The position numbers and the translations under genes were made by a program. A stretch of 64,000 nucleotides of DNA from Prochlorococcus sp. AG-355-N18. GTDB lineage: Bacteria > Cyanobacteriota > Cyanobacteriia > PCC-6307 > Cyanobiaceae. Location: the NCBI GenBank assembly GCA_003278535.1, contig QCEG01000002.1, positions 62,001 to 126,000 of the forward strand. Direction: 5' to 3'. Below the pieces are notes generated by a model. It worked only from the letters and a program-made list of their open reading frames with translations. It was not told the DNA's origin and ran no database searches. Positions 1-7,573 of the stretch are shown here, in pieces. Within the stretch, counting starts at the first letter, position 1, and every line of letters begins with the position of its first letter.

Positions 1-741
1 ATTATTTTCGAATTCTTCTTTAACAGGCTTACTTCCCATCCATTTCCTGCCAGGTATTCTTACATCTAATTCATTTTTATCACAATTGATTGAAATAATA
101 AGTTTTTTATTTTCTTGATTTAGAACGTTTAAAACTTTTCTACCTTTAATATCTTTATATGATTTACTTTGGATAATTATAGGACCATAAATTTTTTTAT
201 CTAACTCAATTAAGTCATTATTTTTTTTATTTTCAGTTTTTTCATATTTTTCTGAATTAATTGTATTTTTTTTTCTTATTGTGAGCTTTTGACCAATTTT
301 TATTGAATCAGGATTATTGATATTATTAATCTCTATCAGCTCTTCTACTTTTAAATTATATTTGTTCGATATGTCAGTAAGATTTTCACCAGTTTGAACA
401 ACATGATAATTATTAATTAAATCTGATTGTTTTTTAAGATTTTCAGTGGATTCGGAGATAATAAGATTTTGGCCAACAAAGATATAATTTTCATCTTTTA
501 AGTTATTCAATTTAATAATTAAATCTTTATTAATTGAATAGAATTTTGAAATACTTGATATAGTTTCTCCACTTTTTACAATATGAATTTTTTTTATTTC
601 AGTTTTTTCTTCAGTAATTGATTCTTTTCTAGCAATATTCTCAATTTTATTTTTTGCTGAAAATATTTTTTCTTCTGATTTTATCAATGAGTGATTAAAA
701 AAATTAATAAGTATGGCAATTACTAAAAATGCAAATTTCAT
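1..741 (-). CDS. LysM-repeat secreted protein (C-terminus beyond window)
   Basis: The gene starts at ATG 741 and runs off the left edge, so only the first 247 residues are seen. The N-terminus is a hydrophobic signal or anchor of about 20 residues, followed by two LysM-type modules (HIVKSGETISSISKFY and HVVQTGENLTDISNKYN) that each end in a GQ-L-I/T motif. LysM modules bind peptidoglycan, so the product most likely sits in the periplasm or at the cell wall. What follows the LysM repeats is a lysine/asparagine-rich segment of unknown role. It is transcribed in the same direction as the aldehyde dehydrogenase behind it (73 bases apart). Confidence 0.8.
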   Translation of the reverse strand, partial: MKFAFLVIAILINFFNHSLIKSEEKIFSAKNKIENIARKESITEEKTEIKKIHIVKSGETISSISKFYSINKDLIIKLNNLKDENYIFVGQNLIISESTENLKKQSDLINNYHVVQTGENLTDISNKYNLKVEELIEINNINNPDSIKIGQKLTIRKKNTINSEKYEKTENKKNNDLIELDKKIYGPIIIQSKSYKDIKGRKVLNVLNQENKKLIISINCDKNELDVRIPGRKWMGSKPVKEEFENN

Positions 742-813
742 AAAACTCAATATTTATTTAAAGATAATCTTTAAATTTAAAATCGCTAGGTTTTTGAAAA
801 CAATTTAAGTAAT

Positions 814-2205
814 TTAAACCTGAAAAATAAACTTTAAAAATTTCTTTACTCTTTCATAGGGGGGATAACGCAGGTTTGAATCAAATAAAAAACCTTTAAA
901 AGTAATAGATTTTTGATTTGAAAAATTTCGAAAACCTTCTTCTCCATGAAATTTACCAATACCACTTTGCCCAACGCCTCCAAACGGTAAATTTGGAATA
1001 AGGACTGGTAACATCACATCATTTATACAAATAGTTCCAGAGCTGGTTACTTTTGAAATATAATTATGGATTTTTTTATTGCCTCCAAATAAGTAGATTG
1101 CTAAGGGTTTTGATGTTTGACTAATCTGTTTTAAAGCTGATTCCTTATTATTAATTCCAATTACAGGAAGTAGTGAACTGAATAATTCTTTATGCAAAAT
1201 ATCTGTTTCATTTAATTTAGCTCTCAAAATTGTAGGAGATATTTTCAACTTTTTTTTACTAAAAGTCCCCCCAAATAAAATTCTTTTTTCTTTTTCAGAT
1301 TGTTTGAGAATTTCTACAGTTGATGTAAATTGTTTTTTCTCCAATTTTGATAGGTTGTCGGAAATGATTGGATTATCTCCGTAAAAACTTACTATGTATT
1401 TCTTTAATTTTTCTATAAAAATATTTTCAATTTCTTTATCTACAAAAATATGATTCGGAGCCATGCAGGATTGACCAGAATTAAAAAATTTACCCCAAAC
1501 AATTCTTTTTGCAGCCACTTCTAAATTTGCATTCTTGAAAACAATTACAGGATTTGTTCCGCTTAACTCAAGAGTTAATGGAGTTAAGTTTTTTGAAGCT
1601 AATTTCATTATAGATTTTCCAGTTTTAGTACTTCCTGTAAAAAAAATGTGGTCAAAATTTTGTTCAATTAATTTTATGGATTGTTTATTATCGCCCTCTA
1701 CTGTAATTAGGACATCTTTACGGAAATATTTGGAAGTAAGCTTTTTAATAAGTTTTGAGGTCGCAGGACATTTCTCTGATGGTTTTATAACTGCAGTATT
1801 CCCTGCTGAGAAAATATTTACCAATGGCTTTAAAATATAAAGTAATGGATAATTATAAGGACCAAGAATTAAGACACACCCAAGAGGTTCATAAATAACT
1901 TTGGAGGATGATGGAAAAAGATAAAAAGGGGTATCAATCTTTTTTGGTCGCATCCAAGAATTGAGTTTCTTTTTTATAAGTGAAATTTCTTCTTTCACTA
2001 AAAGGATTTCTGAAAGCCCTTCAATTTCAGATTTGCCGAGATCAACAAAAAGTGATTTAATTATCTCTTTTTTATTTTCATCCAAAAGTTTAGAAACTAT
2101 ATTGATATGATGGATCCGCCACTTTATATCTTCAGTTTTACCAGTGAGAACTGTATTTTTTAATTTATAGATGTCTTCTAAATGAAATTTATCAGAAATT
2201 TTCAT
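814..2205 (-). CDS. Aldehyde dehydrogenase (class 3-like)
   Basis: NAD(P)-dependent aldehyde dehydrogenase of 463 residues, shorter than the usual 490-500 and similar to class 3/fatty-aldehyde enzymes. Visible are the PYNYP segment with the catalytic Asn (about 118), the nucleotide-binding FTGSTKTG loop (about 189), the general-base Glu in LELSG (about 213) and the nucleophile Cys247 in NSGQSCMAPN. The C-terminus is hydrophobic and aromatic, compatible with membrane association as in class 3 enzymes. In cyanobacteria such enzymes oxidise aliphatic or carotenoid-derived aldehydes to acids; the substrate here is inference. It lies just downstream of nothing on the same strand, and the LysM gene follows it. 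Confidence 0.9.
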   Translation of the reverse strand: MKISDKFHLEDIYKLKNTVLTGKTEDIKWRIHHINIVSKLLDENKKEIIKSLFVDLGKSEIEGLSEILLVKEEISLIKKKLNSWMRPKKIDTPFYLFPSSSKVIYEPLGCVLILGPYNYPLLYILKPLVNIFSAGNTAVIKPSEKCPATSKLIKKLTSKYFRKDVLITVEGDNKQSIKLIEQNFDHIFFTGSTKTGKSIMKLASKNLTPLTLELSGTNPVIVFKNANLEVAAKRIVWGKFFNSGQSCMAPNHIFVDKEIENIFIEKLKKYIVSFYGDNPIISDNLSKLEKKQFTSTVEILKQSEKEKRILFGGTFSKKKLKISPTILRAKLNETDILHKELFSSLLPVIGINNKESALKQISQTSKPLAIYLFGGNKKIHNYISKVTSSGTICINDVMLPVLIPNLPFGGVGQSGIGKFHGEEGFRNFSNQKSITFKGFLFDSNLRYPPYERVKKFLKFIFQV

Positions 2206-2361
2206 TTTTTACCTTTGAATAGTAATAAATATATCAGAGGATAAATTTAAAATAACTAGGGTTTTAAGGCAGTTAACTCAAAGCGAATGATTTATGAGAA
2301 ATAATCTAATTTATTAATATTGCTTTTAAAAATTCAAATTTTTCTTGGTTAGTATATTTCT

Positions 2362-3252
2362 ATGAGGGAAGATTTTTCAATTAGGTTGATATCTATAAAT
2401 GAAATACCAGAAGTCACAAACTGGGCAAGGTTAGAAGGATTTTCTCCTGGAATGGATGATTTATCAATTTATAGAAATACAGATAAACAAGGGGTATGGG
2501 TAGCTTGTCTAGACAATAATCCAATAGGCTCTATTGCGTGTATAAAATATAATTCCTCGTATGGTTTTATAGGTTTATTTATCGTTAAAAAAGAATTCCG
2601 GAATAATGGATATGGAGTGAGATTATGGAAACATGCCCTCCAATATTTGAAAAATGTTGATTGTATTGGTCTTGAGGCTGCCCCAGATAGATTAAATGAT
2701 TACGCAAAGTGGGGGTTTAGAAAATCTTCCATTACAAATCGATGGAAATTAAATGGTTCTCAAGATTTGCCATTGAGAAATTTCTATAAAGATCAATTTT
2801 ATTCTTTTAAAGTTGTTCCGGGTAATAAAATTTCTTCTGAATCAGTCTTGATTTACGATGATCAAAGAGAACCTAGTCCCAGACCACATTTTCTAAATGA
2901 CTGGTTGAAAAATTCTCATGGTAATGTCAGTGCAATTGTTGATAGTAATGGGATGTGCCATGGATTTGGCAGGATAAGACCTTGTGTATTGGAGGATAAT
3001 GAGCAAGGCTGGAGAATTGGCCCTCTTTTAGCAGATACCCCACCACTTGCTGAATTATTAATAAGGGAGTTAGTTGGTGATTTAAATGCTCAAATCTTAT
3101 TGGATTGCTCTAATCTGAATCCTTATGCAAATTATCTCTTATCAAGTTTGGGATTTGAGGAAATATCAAAAACTTACAGAATGTATAAAGGCATTCAACC
3201 TCCCTGCCCTATGAATCAAGTATACGGACTTGCCTGCTTGGAACTGGGTTGA
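2362..3252 (+). CDS. GNAT-family N-acetyltransferase, two-domain
   Basis: A 296-residue protein with an N-terminal GNAT fold (about residues 5-130) that shows the acetyl-CoA binding region around FRNNGYGVRLWKHAL. A second, more divergent GNAT-like half (about 150-290) carries a conserved PYANYLLSSLGFEE segment. This layout resembles the YitH/HolE-type tandem acetyltransferases. The acceptor substrate cannot be told from sequence. It is divergent from the aldehyde dehydrogenase. Confidence 0.85.
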   Translation: MREDFSIRLISINEIPEVTNWARLEGFSPGMDDLSIYRNTDKQGVWVACLDNNPIGSIACIKYNSSYGFIGLFIVKKEFRNNGYGVRLWKHALQYLKNVDCIGLEAAPDRLNDYAKWGFRKSSITNRWKLNGSQDLPLRNFYKDQFYSFKVVPGNKISSESVLIYDDQREPSPRPHFLNDWLKNSHGNVSAIVDSNGMCHGFGRIRPCVLEDNEQGWRIGPLLADTPPLAELLIRELVGDLNAQILLDCSNLNPYANYLLSSLGFEEISKTYRMYKGIQPPCPMNQVYGLACLELG

Positions 3253-3323
3253 TTTGCTTTAAAGTGCGTATTTTTCTTTTGTTTTTGTAATATCTAAGGA
3301 ACTTTGTTTGATTATCTATAAGC

Positions 3324-3581
3324 TTAACTTTCTGAAGGTTTCAAAATTTTTTCTACAATATCTGAGTTGATTATAGTGATCTCTCCATTATCAATATTGA
3401 TAACTTGAAACAAGGTCCATGAATTTGGATTTCTAGCTCCTCCAATACAGTCAATAACTTGACCGACCCAATAATTTTTATTCTTTTCCTTAGTATTTTC
3501 GCAATTTTCTTTTTTAATTGCGACATAATCACCTCGCCTAACGAAAAGAAACTCAGGAGTTGCGGAGCTCACAATAAACAA
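3324..3581 (-). CDS. DUF3104-like small protein
   Basis: An 85-residue protein with the pattern FVRRGDYVAIKKEN, then WVGQVIDCIGGARNP, then LFQVINIDNG, which I recognise as the picocyanobacterial DUF3104 family (unknown function, probably a small beta fold). No signal peptide is visible. Its 5' end is 88 bases from a small plus-strand gene. Confidence 0.75.
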   Translation of the reverse strand: MFIVSSATPEFLFVRRGDYVAIKKENCENTKEKNKNYWVGQVIDCIGGARNPNSWTLFQVINIDNGEITIINSDIVEKILKPSES

Positions 3582-3669
3582 CTAATAGTATATACGTACT
3601 ATACTAAGTTATTAGTTTTGTTGCTGAACTTTGAATTATTTAGCAAACTAGGGGTAATTCAAAAATAAA

Positions 3670-3762
3670 ATGGAATCAACTGAAATTGCTATATTTTCAA
3701 CATTATTGGGGTTAATTTTAGCTTTAACTGACGCTTATATAGAACGAAATATTCCTGGATAA
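3670..3762 (+). CDS. 30-residue single-span membrane microprotein
   Basis: ATG to TAA encodes MESTEIAIFS followed by a hydrophobic span (about residues 6-22) and a charged tail ending RNIPG. The size and topology resemble thylakoid microproteins of the photosystems or cytochrome b6f, but I do not recognise a named subunit. It overlaps no other gene. Confidence is limited because it is very short. Confidence 0.45.
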   Translation: MESTEIAIFSTLLGLILALTDAYIERNIPG

Positions 3763-3784
3763 TAAATACTTCTAATTCATTTTC

Positions 3785-3916
3785 TTAAATTAAATAAGAT
3801 TTAAGCTGGTCTAATATGTCAGCACGGTTGGAAACTAGTTTTGTAAAAACTAAATATATCAACCCTCCCATTGCGAGCCTTCCGTTAATTTTTTCTAACT
3901 GCTTTAGTTTTCTCAA
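3785..3916 (-). CDS. Short Hli-like (chlorophyll-binding fold) protein
   Basis: A TTG start at 3916, one codon after an in-frame stop, gives 43 residues. The core LEKINGRLAMGGLIYLVF matches the ExxNGRxAMxG helix of high-light-inducible proteins, including the Glu/Asn/Arg that ligate pigment and form the helix-pair salt bridge. Hli proteins sit in the thylakoid and protect photosystems by binding chlorophyll and carotenoid. This one is shorter than most Hlis and lacks the long N-terminus, so it may be a reduced member of the family. It could also be a remnant. Confidence 0.55.
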   Translation of the reverse strand: MRKLKQLEKINGRLAMGGLIYLVFTKLVSNRADILDQLKSYLI

Positions 3917-4029
3917 AAGTTACCTTAGCGGTTAAATAAAATTTAAAGGTTATAGAAAATAAAAAAGTATTGATTACTTCAAAATTAAAAAAAAAATTAT
4001 AGAAATATTATTTCAAACAGGAATTAAAT

Positions 4030-4167
4030 TTAAAGCCAAGCTTCTTTCATCTCAAGATAAAGTCTCTCGCTCTCAGCAGAGTTAATTTTGCTGTCTGAAT
4101 AGGATTGTTGCTGCTGCTGCTGCTGCTGCTGAGTTGAGTTAGTATTAGGATTTTGGACTTCGCTCAT
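4030..4167 (-). CDS. Poly-glutamine microprotein (45 aa)
   Basis: ATG at 4167 to TAA encodes 45 residues: MSEVQNPNTNST, then nine consecutive Gln (seven CAG and two CAA codons), then an acidic/serine-rich stretch ending EMKEAWL. The plus strand shows this as a CTG microsatellite. Glutamine tracts this long are unusual in such a reduced genome. I do not recognise a family; there is no signal peptide or membrane span. Confidence 0.55.
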   Translation of the reverse strand: MSEVQNPNTNSTQQQQQQQQQSYSDSKINSAESERLYLEMKEAWL

Positions 4168-4283
4168 TAGAGGGGCTAAATATTTGTGTTTATTCTCTCA
4201 TATTTAGAGCTTTTTTTGTCAACTTAAATTCTTAAATTTTTTTTAAATTTTCTTCACTTTTAATTTTCCTGTTTTGAGTGAAT

Positions 4284-4385
4284 TTATTTCGCTACAGTAG
4301 TTTTGGTATATAGGAATTTAACTTCCCAATATACAATTCCTAGGAAGATGGCACTTGCAATAATAATTTCAGAAATGGCTAACAT
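4284..4385 (-). CDS. 33-residue single-span membrane microprotein
   Basis: ATG at 4385 encodes a hydrophobic N-terminal helix (MLAISEIIIASAIFLGIVYW) and a short basic tail. It is likely a thylakoid or plasma membrane microprotein. No named subunit is recognised, and the evidence is limited to a clean start/stop, topology and lack of competing genes. Confidence 0.45.
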   Translation of the reverse strand: MLAISEIIIASAIFLGIVYWEVKFLYTKTTVAK

Positions 4386-4532
4386 TTTATTTTTCAATAC
4401 TAATTTAATTTTGGTATCAATTTACACAGAATGCAATAGGTACTAATTACATTATGGATTTTATAAAATCTTATTTAATAAAATAACGCGGCGAAATAAT
4501 ATAAAATTTTAAGTTAGATACATATTTTTTCC

Positions 4533-4967
4533 GTGGGAAATTTCATAAATTCAACAACTCTTATACCTTTAATACCTTTAGTAACCTCTTTTTTTATTCT
4601 TATTTTATTGGCAAGTTTTAACAGAACACTTAACAGGTTAACAAAACCAGTTACTACACTGGTTGCATTATCTTTATTAAGTTCTGCTTTTATAAGCTTA
4701 TATGATTATTTTAAGAATATAGAAGAAGAATTAGTTTTATCTGAATTTCTCAAATTTTTTGAAGAAAAAAATTTAGTTATACATCTCAATTTAGTAAATG
4801 AAAAAATTATAATTTTTTTCTCATTAATAATGATACTAATTATTGGAATATCTTTTTATAAATTGCCTAGAAAAAAAGGTTACGTCTCATTAATGATAAG
4901 CCTAGGATTAATTTCTTCTTCGGTGATACTCTCAATATTGCTTATAGATTTCTCAGCACTAATCTAA
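4533..4967 (+). CDS. Membrane protein resembling the N-terminus of NdhF
   Basis: A GTG start gives 144 residues with four predicted membrane spans. The opening IPLIPLVTSFFILILL and the later KKGYVSLMISLGLISS with following spans resemble the first spans of the NdhF/NuoL antiporter-like subunit of complex I (usually over 600 residues). It stops where the conserved WE-containing channel helix would begin. It could be a free-standing subunit-like protein or a relic of a duplicated ndhF. It converges on, and overlaps by four bases, the PTOX gene, which also works on the plastoquinone pool. Confidence 0.5.
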   Translation: MGNFINSTTLIPLIPLVTSFFILILLASFNRTLNRLTKPVTTLVALSLLSSAFISLYDYFKNIEEELVLSEFLKFFEEKNLVIHLNLVNEKIIIFFSLIMILIIGISFYKLPRKKGYVSLMISLGLISSSVILSILLIDFSALI

Positions 4968-5473
4968 ACTGTTGTAAGCATTGACAAAGCTTCGTTAAGT
5001 TCTTGGACATGATTTAATTCATCTTGAGCAATTTCTTTTATTTTTTGATCATTTGGATTATCTATTAAATATTTGGAATAAGTTTCAAATGCATGTTCTT
5101 CGATTTTTATGTTTACATCATAAGCATTAGCTGGAGAGAGGAAATAATAAAAAACCATGATCCAGTAATAGACAAGAACAAGGTGTCTCGCAAAAAATCT
5201 ATCAATCCAGAACCTATCACCTCCTCTTTTCTCCATTTCTTTAAGATGCTCAGTTTCGTTAATAGCTTGATAAAAATGTTCTTTCATTAAAATCATTGTT
5301 TTCTCATTTTTAATTCCTAGAGATTCTTTAAAATGAAGAACTGAAAGAAATGCAAAATAAGGTGATCTAGCTATAACTTCTAAAACCCAAAATCTTTGTA
5401 AAGATCTACCAGAGTATATGAAGTCTAAGAAGTTAACTGTGCTATTCAAAATCAAAGAATTTAATTTCTTCAT
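4964..5473 (-). CDS. ptox: Plastoquinol terminal oxidase (PTOX, alternative oxidase family)
   Basis: Diiron carboxylate oxidase that moves electrons from plastoquinol to oxygen, relieving over-reduction of the photosynthetic chain. Ligand motifs are all present: Glu32 in the LEVIARSPYF helix, E73/H76 in NETEH, Glu126 in IEEHAFETY and E152/H155 in DELNH. At 169 residues it is compact, like other marine picocyanobacterial PTOX. PTOX is characteristic of high-light Prochlorococcus. It overlaps the convergent membrane-protein gene by four bases at the 3' end. Confidence 0.93.
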   Translation of the reverse strand: MKKLNSLILNSTVNFLDFIYSGRSLQRFWVLEVIARSPYFAFLSVLHFKESLGIKNEKTMILMKEHFYQAINETEHLKEMEKRGGDRFWIDRFFARHLVLVYYWIMVFYYFLSPANAYDVNIKIEEHAFETYSKYLIDNPNDQKIKEIAQDELNHVQELNEALSMLTTV

Positions 5474-5628
5474 GGATTTAGTTTTTCTTTAAGTATAATT
5501 ACCCAGCCGCTAGAGGACTATGATGTATTGAAGTAATTAACCAAAAATTAATATTTATAGTCTAAAAATTGTTACTTCCATTGAAATATTTTTTTTTCAT
5601 GCATTAATTGGATAGATAAAAATTTTAT

Positions 5629-5769
5629 ATGACAACTACTGAAAAAATTGCAAATGCAAAAAAAAGGATTGATGAATTAGAAAGACTTATAAAATTTTGG
5701 AATAATTCAGACCATGATGAGGCAAAAATAGTAAATTTTTCAAAAAACATTGAAAATAAAGTTGCTTAG
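5629..5769 (+). CDS. Small hypothetical protein (46 aa)
   Basis: ATG to TAG encodes a hydrophilic, probably helical protein starting MTTTEKIANAKKRIDELERL. It is rich in Lys and Glu with a short coiled-coil-like stretch. I do not recognise a family. The start is the first ATG after a stop, with no overlapping gene. Confidence 0.5.
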   Translation: MTTTEKIANAKKRIDELERLIKFWNNSDHDEAKIVNFSKNIENKVA

Positions 5770-6042
5770 ATTGTGAAGATTAAGGCTAATTAACTTTATC
5801 TACTTAAAGTGATTTAATATCTTTGAGGTTTCGAATATTGTTTAATTTATAAATAGAGCAATTAAACCTATTTTCAAAAACTGTAAGGAAGAAATAATCT
5901 AAAAGAAAAATAAATATGAAAACCTTTTCAAAAAAATATTTAGTTCCGATTAAATTTATACCATGGTTTTTTTGGGTATTTATATCTTTTATGAGTTTAT
6001 ATTTGTGTAAGATAGCCTGGGTAAATTGAATAATTAATGGAT

Positions 6043-6351
6043 CTAGCTTCTTCTTAGCCAACCAGGAGCACCGCCAAACCAATCCGATATATCATCTTCA
6101 TTAGGGTTGAAATAATTTTCTTTATTTAGTCCATCTATCCCAAATGATTGTAAGAGGTCATCAATCCCCCCATTATTTTTCGTACCATTCCTTCTAAAAC
6201 TGTTAGCTTTTTTCAGCCAAAGAGAAATTGTAGAGTTATGGTGTGCAAATTTCTCGACATATATTCTTTCTTCTAATGTAATTGATTTATCTTGAGCAAT
6301 TCTTTTAATTATTCCTTGGATTTTTAGTCTTTTTGAATTACTAAGAAGCAT
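6043..6351 (-). CDS. Conserved cyanobacterial hypothetical (102 aa)
   Basis: A 102-residue soluble protein with a basic helical N-terminus and a conserved-looking acidic C-terminus ending DWFGGAPGWLRRS. No known domain or signal peptide is recognised. A longer open frame on the same strand downstream (5804-6082) looks like untranslated low-complexity sequence and is not called. Confidence 0.65.
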   Translation of the reverse strand: MLLSNSKRLKIQGIIKRIAQDKSITLEERIYVEKFAHHNSTISLWLKKANSFRRNGTKNNGGIDDLLQSFGIDGLNKENYFNPNEDDISDWFGGAPGWLRRS

Positions 6352-6617
6352 TTTGAGATCAATTCATTATTCTTTTTATAGGAAGGATTACTAAATATAT
6401 CTTGTCAATGTTAATTTCAACAAATTAACTATTTTAAGAGGTTTTTAAGCAATAAAAGTCTTAAGACACTAAAAAAAGGGATCAATAAGTTACTTATGAT
6501 ACTTTTATTCATTTATCAAACTTATAATTCCCACAAATTAGATAAAAAAAATCAATCCATTTTCAAAGACACTGTAAAATTTAAGAAAAGTCGACTCAGT
6601 TGTTGCATAATAGTAAA

Positions 6618-6641
6618 TCTGTACTACTATTAGTACAGATG
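6618..6641. promoter_or_regulatory. Perfect 10-bp inverted repeat before a small gene
   Basis: The sequence ATCTGTACTA, a 4-base centre, then TAGTACAGAT forms a perfect 10-4-10 inverted repeat, 12 bases before the ATG of the 68-residue gene at 6654. It contains AGTAC/GTAC half-sites reminiscent of cyanobacterial LexA boxes, but spacing does not match the consensus exactly. Operator role is inference. Confidence 0.5.
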
Positions 6642-6653
6642 TATTGTTAAGAC

Positions 6654-6860
6654 ATGAAAGTGATTTCATCTTCTCCTTATGCCCCTTTTAATTCAAAAGA
6701 GTGGAATTCTCTAATAAGCAAAAATGTAAAGTTTGAAAATACTCCAATAAAGATTCAAAAAAAATTTTATAGAACTTTTACTCTAAAAAAGATTGAAAAA
6801 GATAAACTTTTGCAAGAGAAGAATGAATTGCACCAACAAATGCAACTCGTATTCGGATAG
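6654..6860 (+). CDS. Small hypothetical protein behind a palindromic operator-like site
   Basis: A 68-residue soluble, basic protein (MKVISSSPYAPF...) with a Lys/Glu-rich C-terminal helix. No family is recognised. Its main interest is the perfect inverted repeat immediately upstream, which suggests tight control, possibly damage-inducible. The ATG start is the only good one. Confidence 0.55.
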   Translation: MKVISSSPYAPFNSKEWNSLISKNVKFENTPIKIQKKFYRTFTLKKIEKDKLLQEKNELHQQMQLVFG

Positions 6861-6950
6861 AAAAATATTAACTAACAATCTTTTTATTGAATATTATTTT
6901 ACGAGATCCAATTTTTTGTTAGATTAGTAGAAATACAAGAAGGATTTAAT

Positions 6951-7241
6951 TTGGCTGTTGATCGAGAACTTTTAAAAGAAGTTACCCAAGAACTTTGGAA
7001 TACTGTAAAAAAACTAAGACCTGAAATAGATCGGCAAACTCGACTTCAATTAGTTTTAAAGGCCTTATTAACTATTGGAGATTTACCAGATCAAATGCAA
7101 GCTGCCATGGTAGTAGGTGTTTGCGCAGAAATGGATAAAAGTGATGTTGATAATGTTGAATCTAATTCACAAACTAAAGATTCAAGCGGAGTTGATACTT
7201 CTACAGGCAGAAAAGTAGTTAGAAGAAGTTCAGCTAAATAA
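6951..7241 (+). CDS. Conserved picocyanobacterial hypothetical (96 aa)
   Basis: The TTG start is chosen because the product MAVDRELLKEVTQELW begins a compact helical domain (residues 1-62), followed by a Ser/Asp-rich tail and a basic end RKVVRRSSAK. The helical part looks conserved and soluble. No function is recognised. Confidence 0.65.
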   Translation: MAVDRELLKEVTQELWNTVKKLRPEIDRQTRLQLVLKALLTIGDLPDQMQAAMVVGVCAEMDKSDVDNVESNSQTKDSSGVDTSTGRKVVRRSSAK

Positions 7242-7252
7242 ACTTTAAACGA

Positions 7253-7456
7253 TCATCCTTTAATTTTCTTTGATTCGTTTTTGTGAAGTCTATTAAATAG
7301 GTAATATGAAATTACAAGTAAGAGAGGAACGAATATTGAATGCAAAGTCATCATTAATTCTGTTTGGCCCATTCCTATAAGATTTGACTCGTTTGGAAGT
7401 TGTTCTGACCAAGTGCCAACTAAATGCCAGGCTTGAGGAATTGATAAGAAAAACAT
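7253..7456 (-). CDS. Small membrane protein (67 aa)
   Basis: A hydrophilic, tryptophan-containing N-terminal half is followed by one strong membrane span (SIFVPLLLVISYYLF, about 41-56) and a basic cytoplasmic tail. This suggests single-pass topology with the N-terminus in the lumen or periplasm. Unknown function; it converges with the 96-residue gene. Confidence 0.6.
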   Translation of the reverse strand: MFFLSIPQAWHLVGTWSEQLPNESNLIGMGQTELMMTLHSIFVPLLLVISYYLFNRLHKNESKKIKG

Positions 7457-7573
7457 ATAAGAGCTATAAGTTAAGTTTATGTTCAGATAAAGATTATCAT
7501 TATTGAACGTTTTTGCTTTCTTTATTCTTATTTCTTAACTAAGTATTTGTAGAGTTATAAAAAATAACTTGAT

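Noticed and set aside
5804-6082. A 92-residue minus-strand frame
   Set aside because: Overlaps a better gene at 6043-6351 and is low-complexity Ile/Phe-rich sequence.
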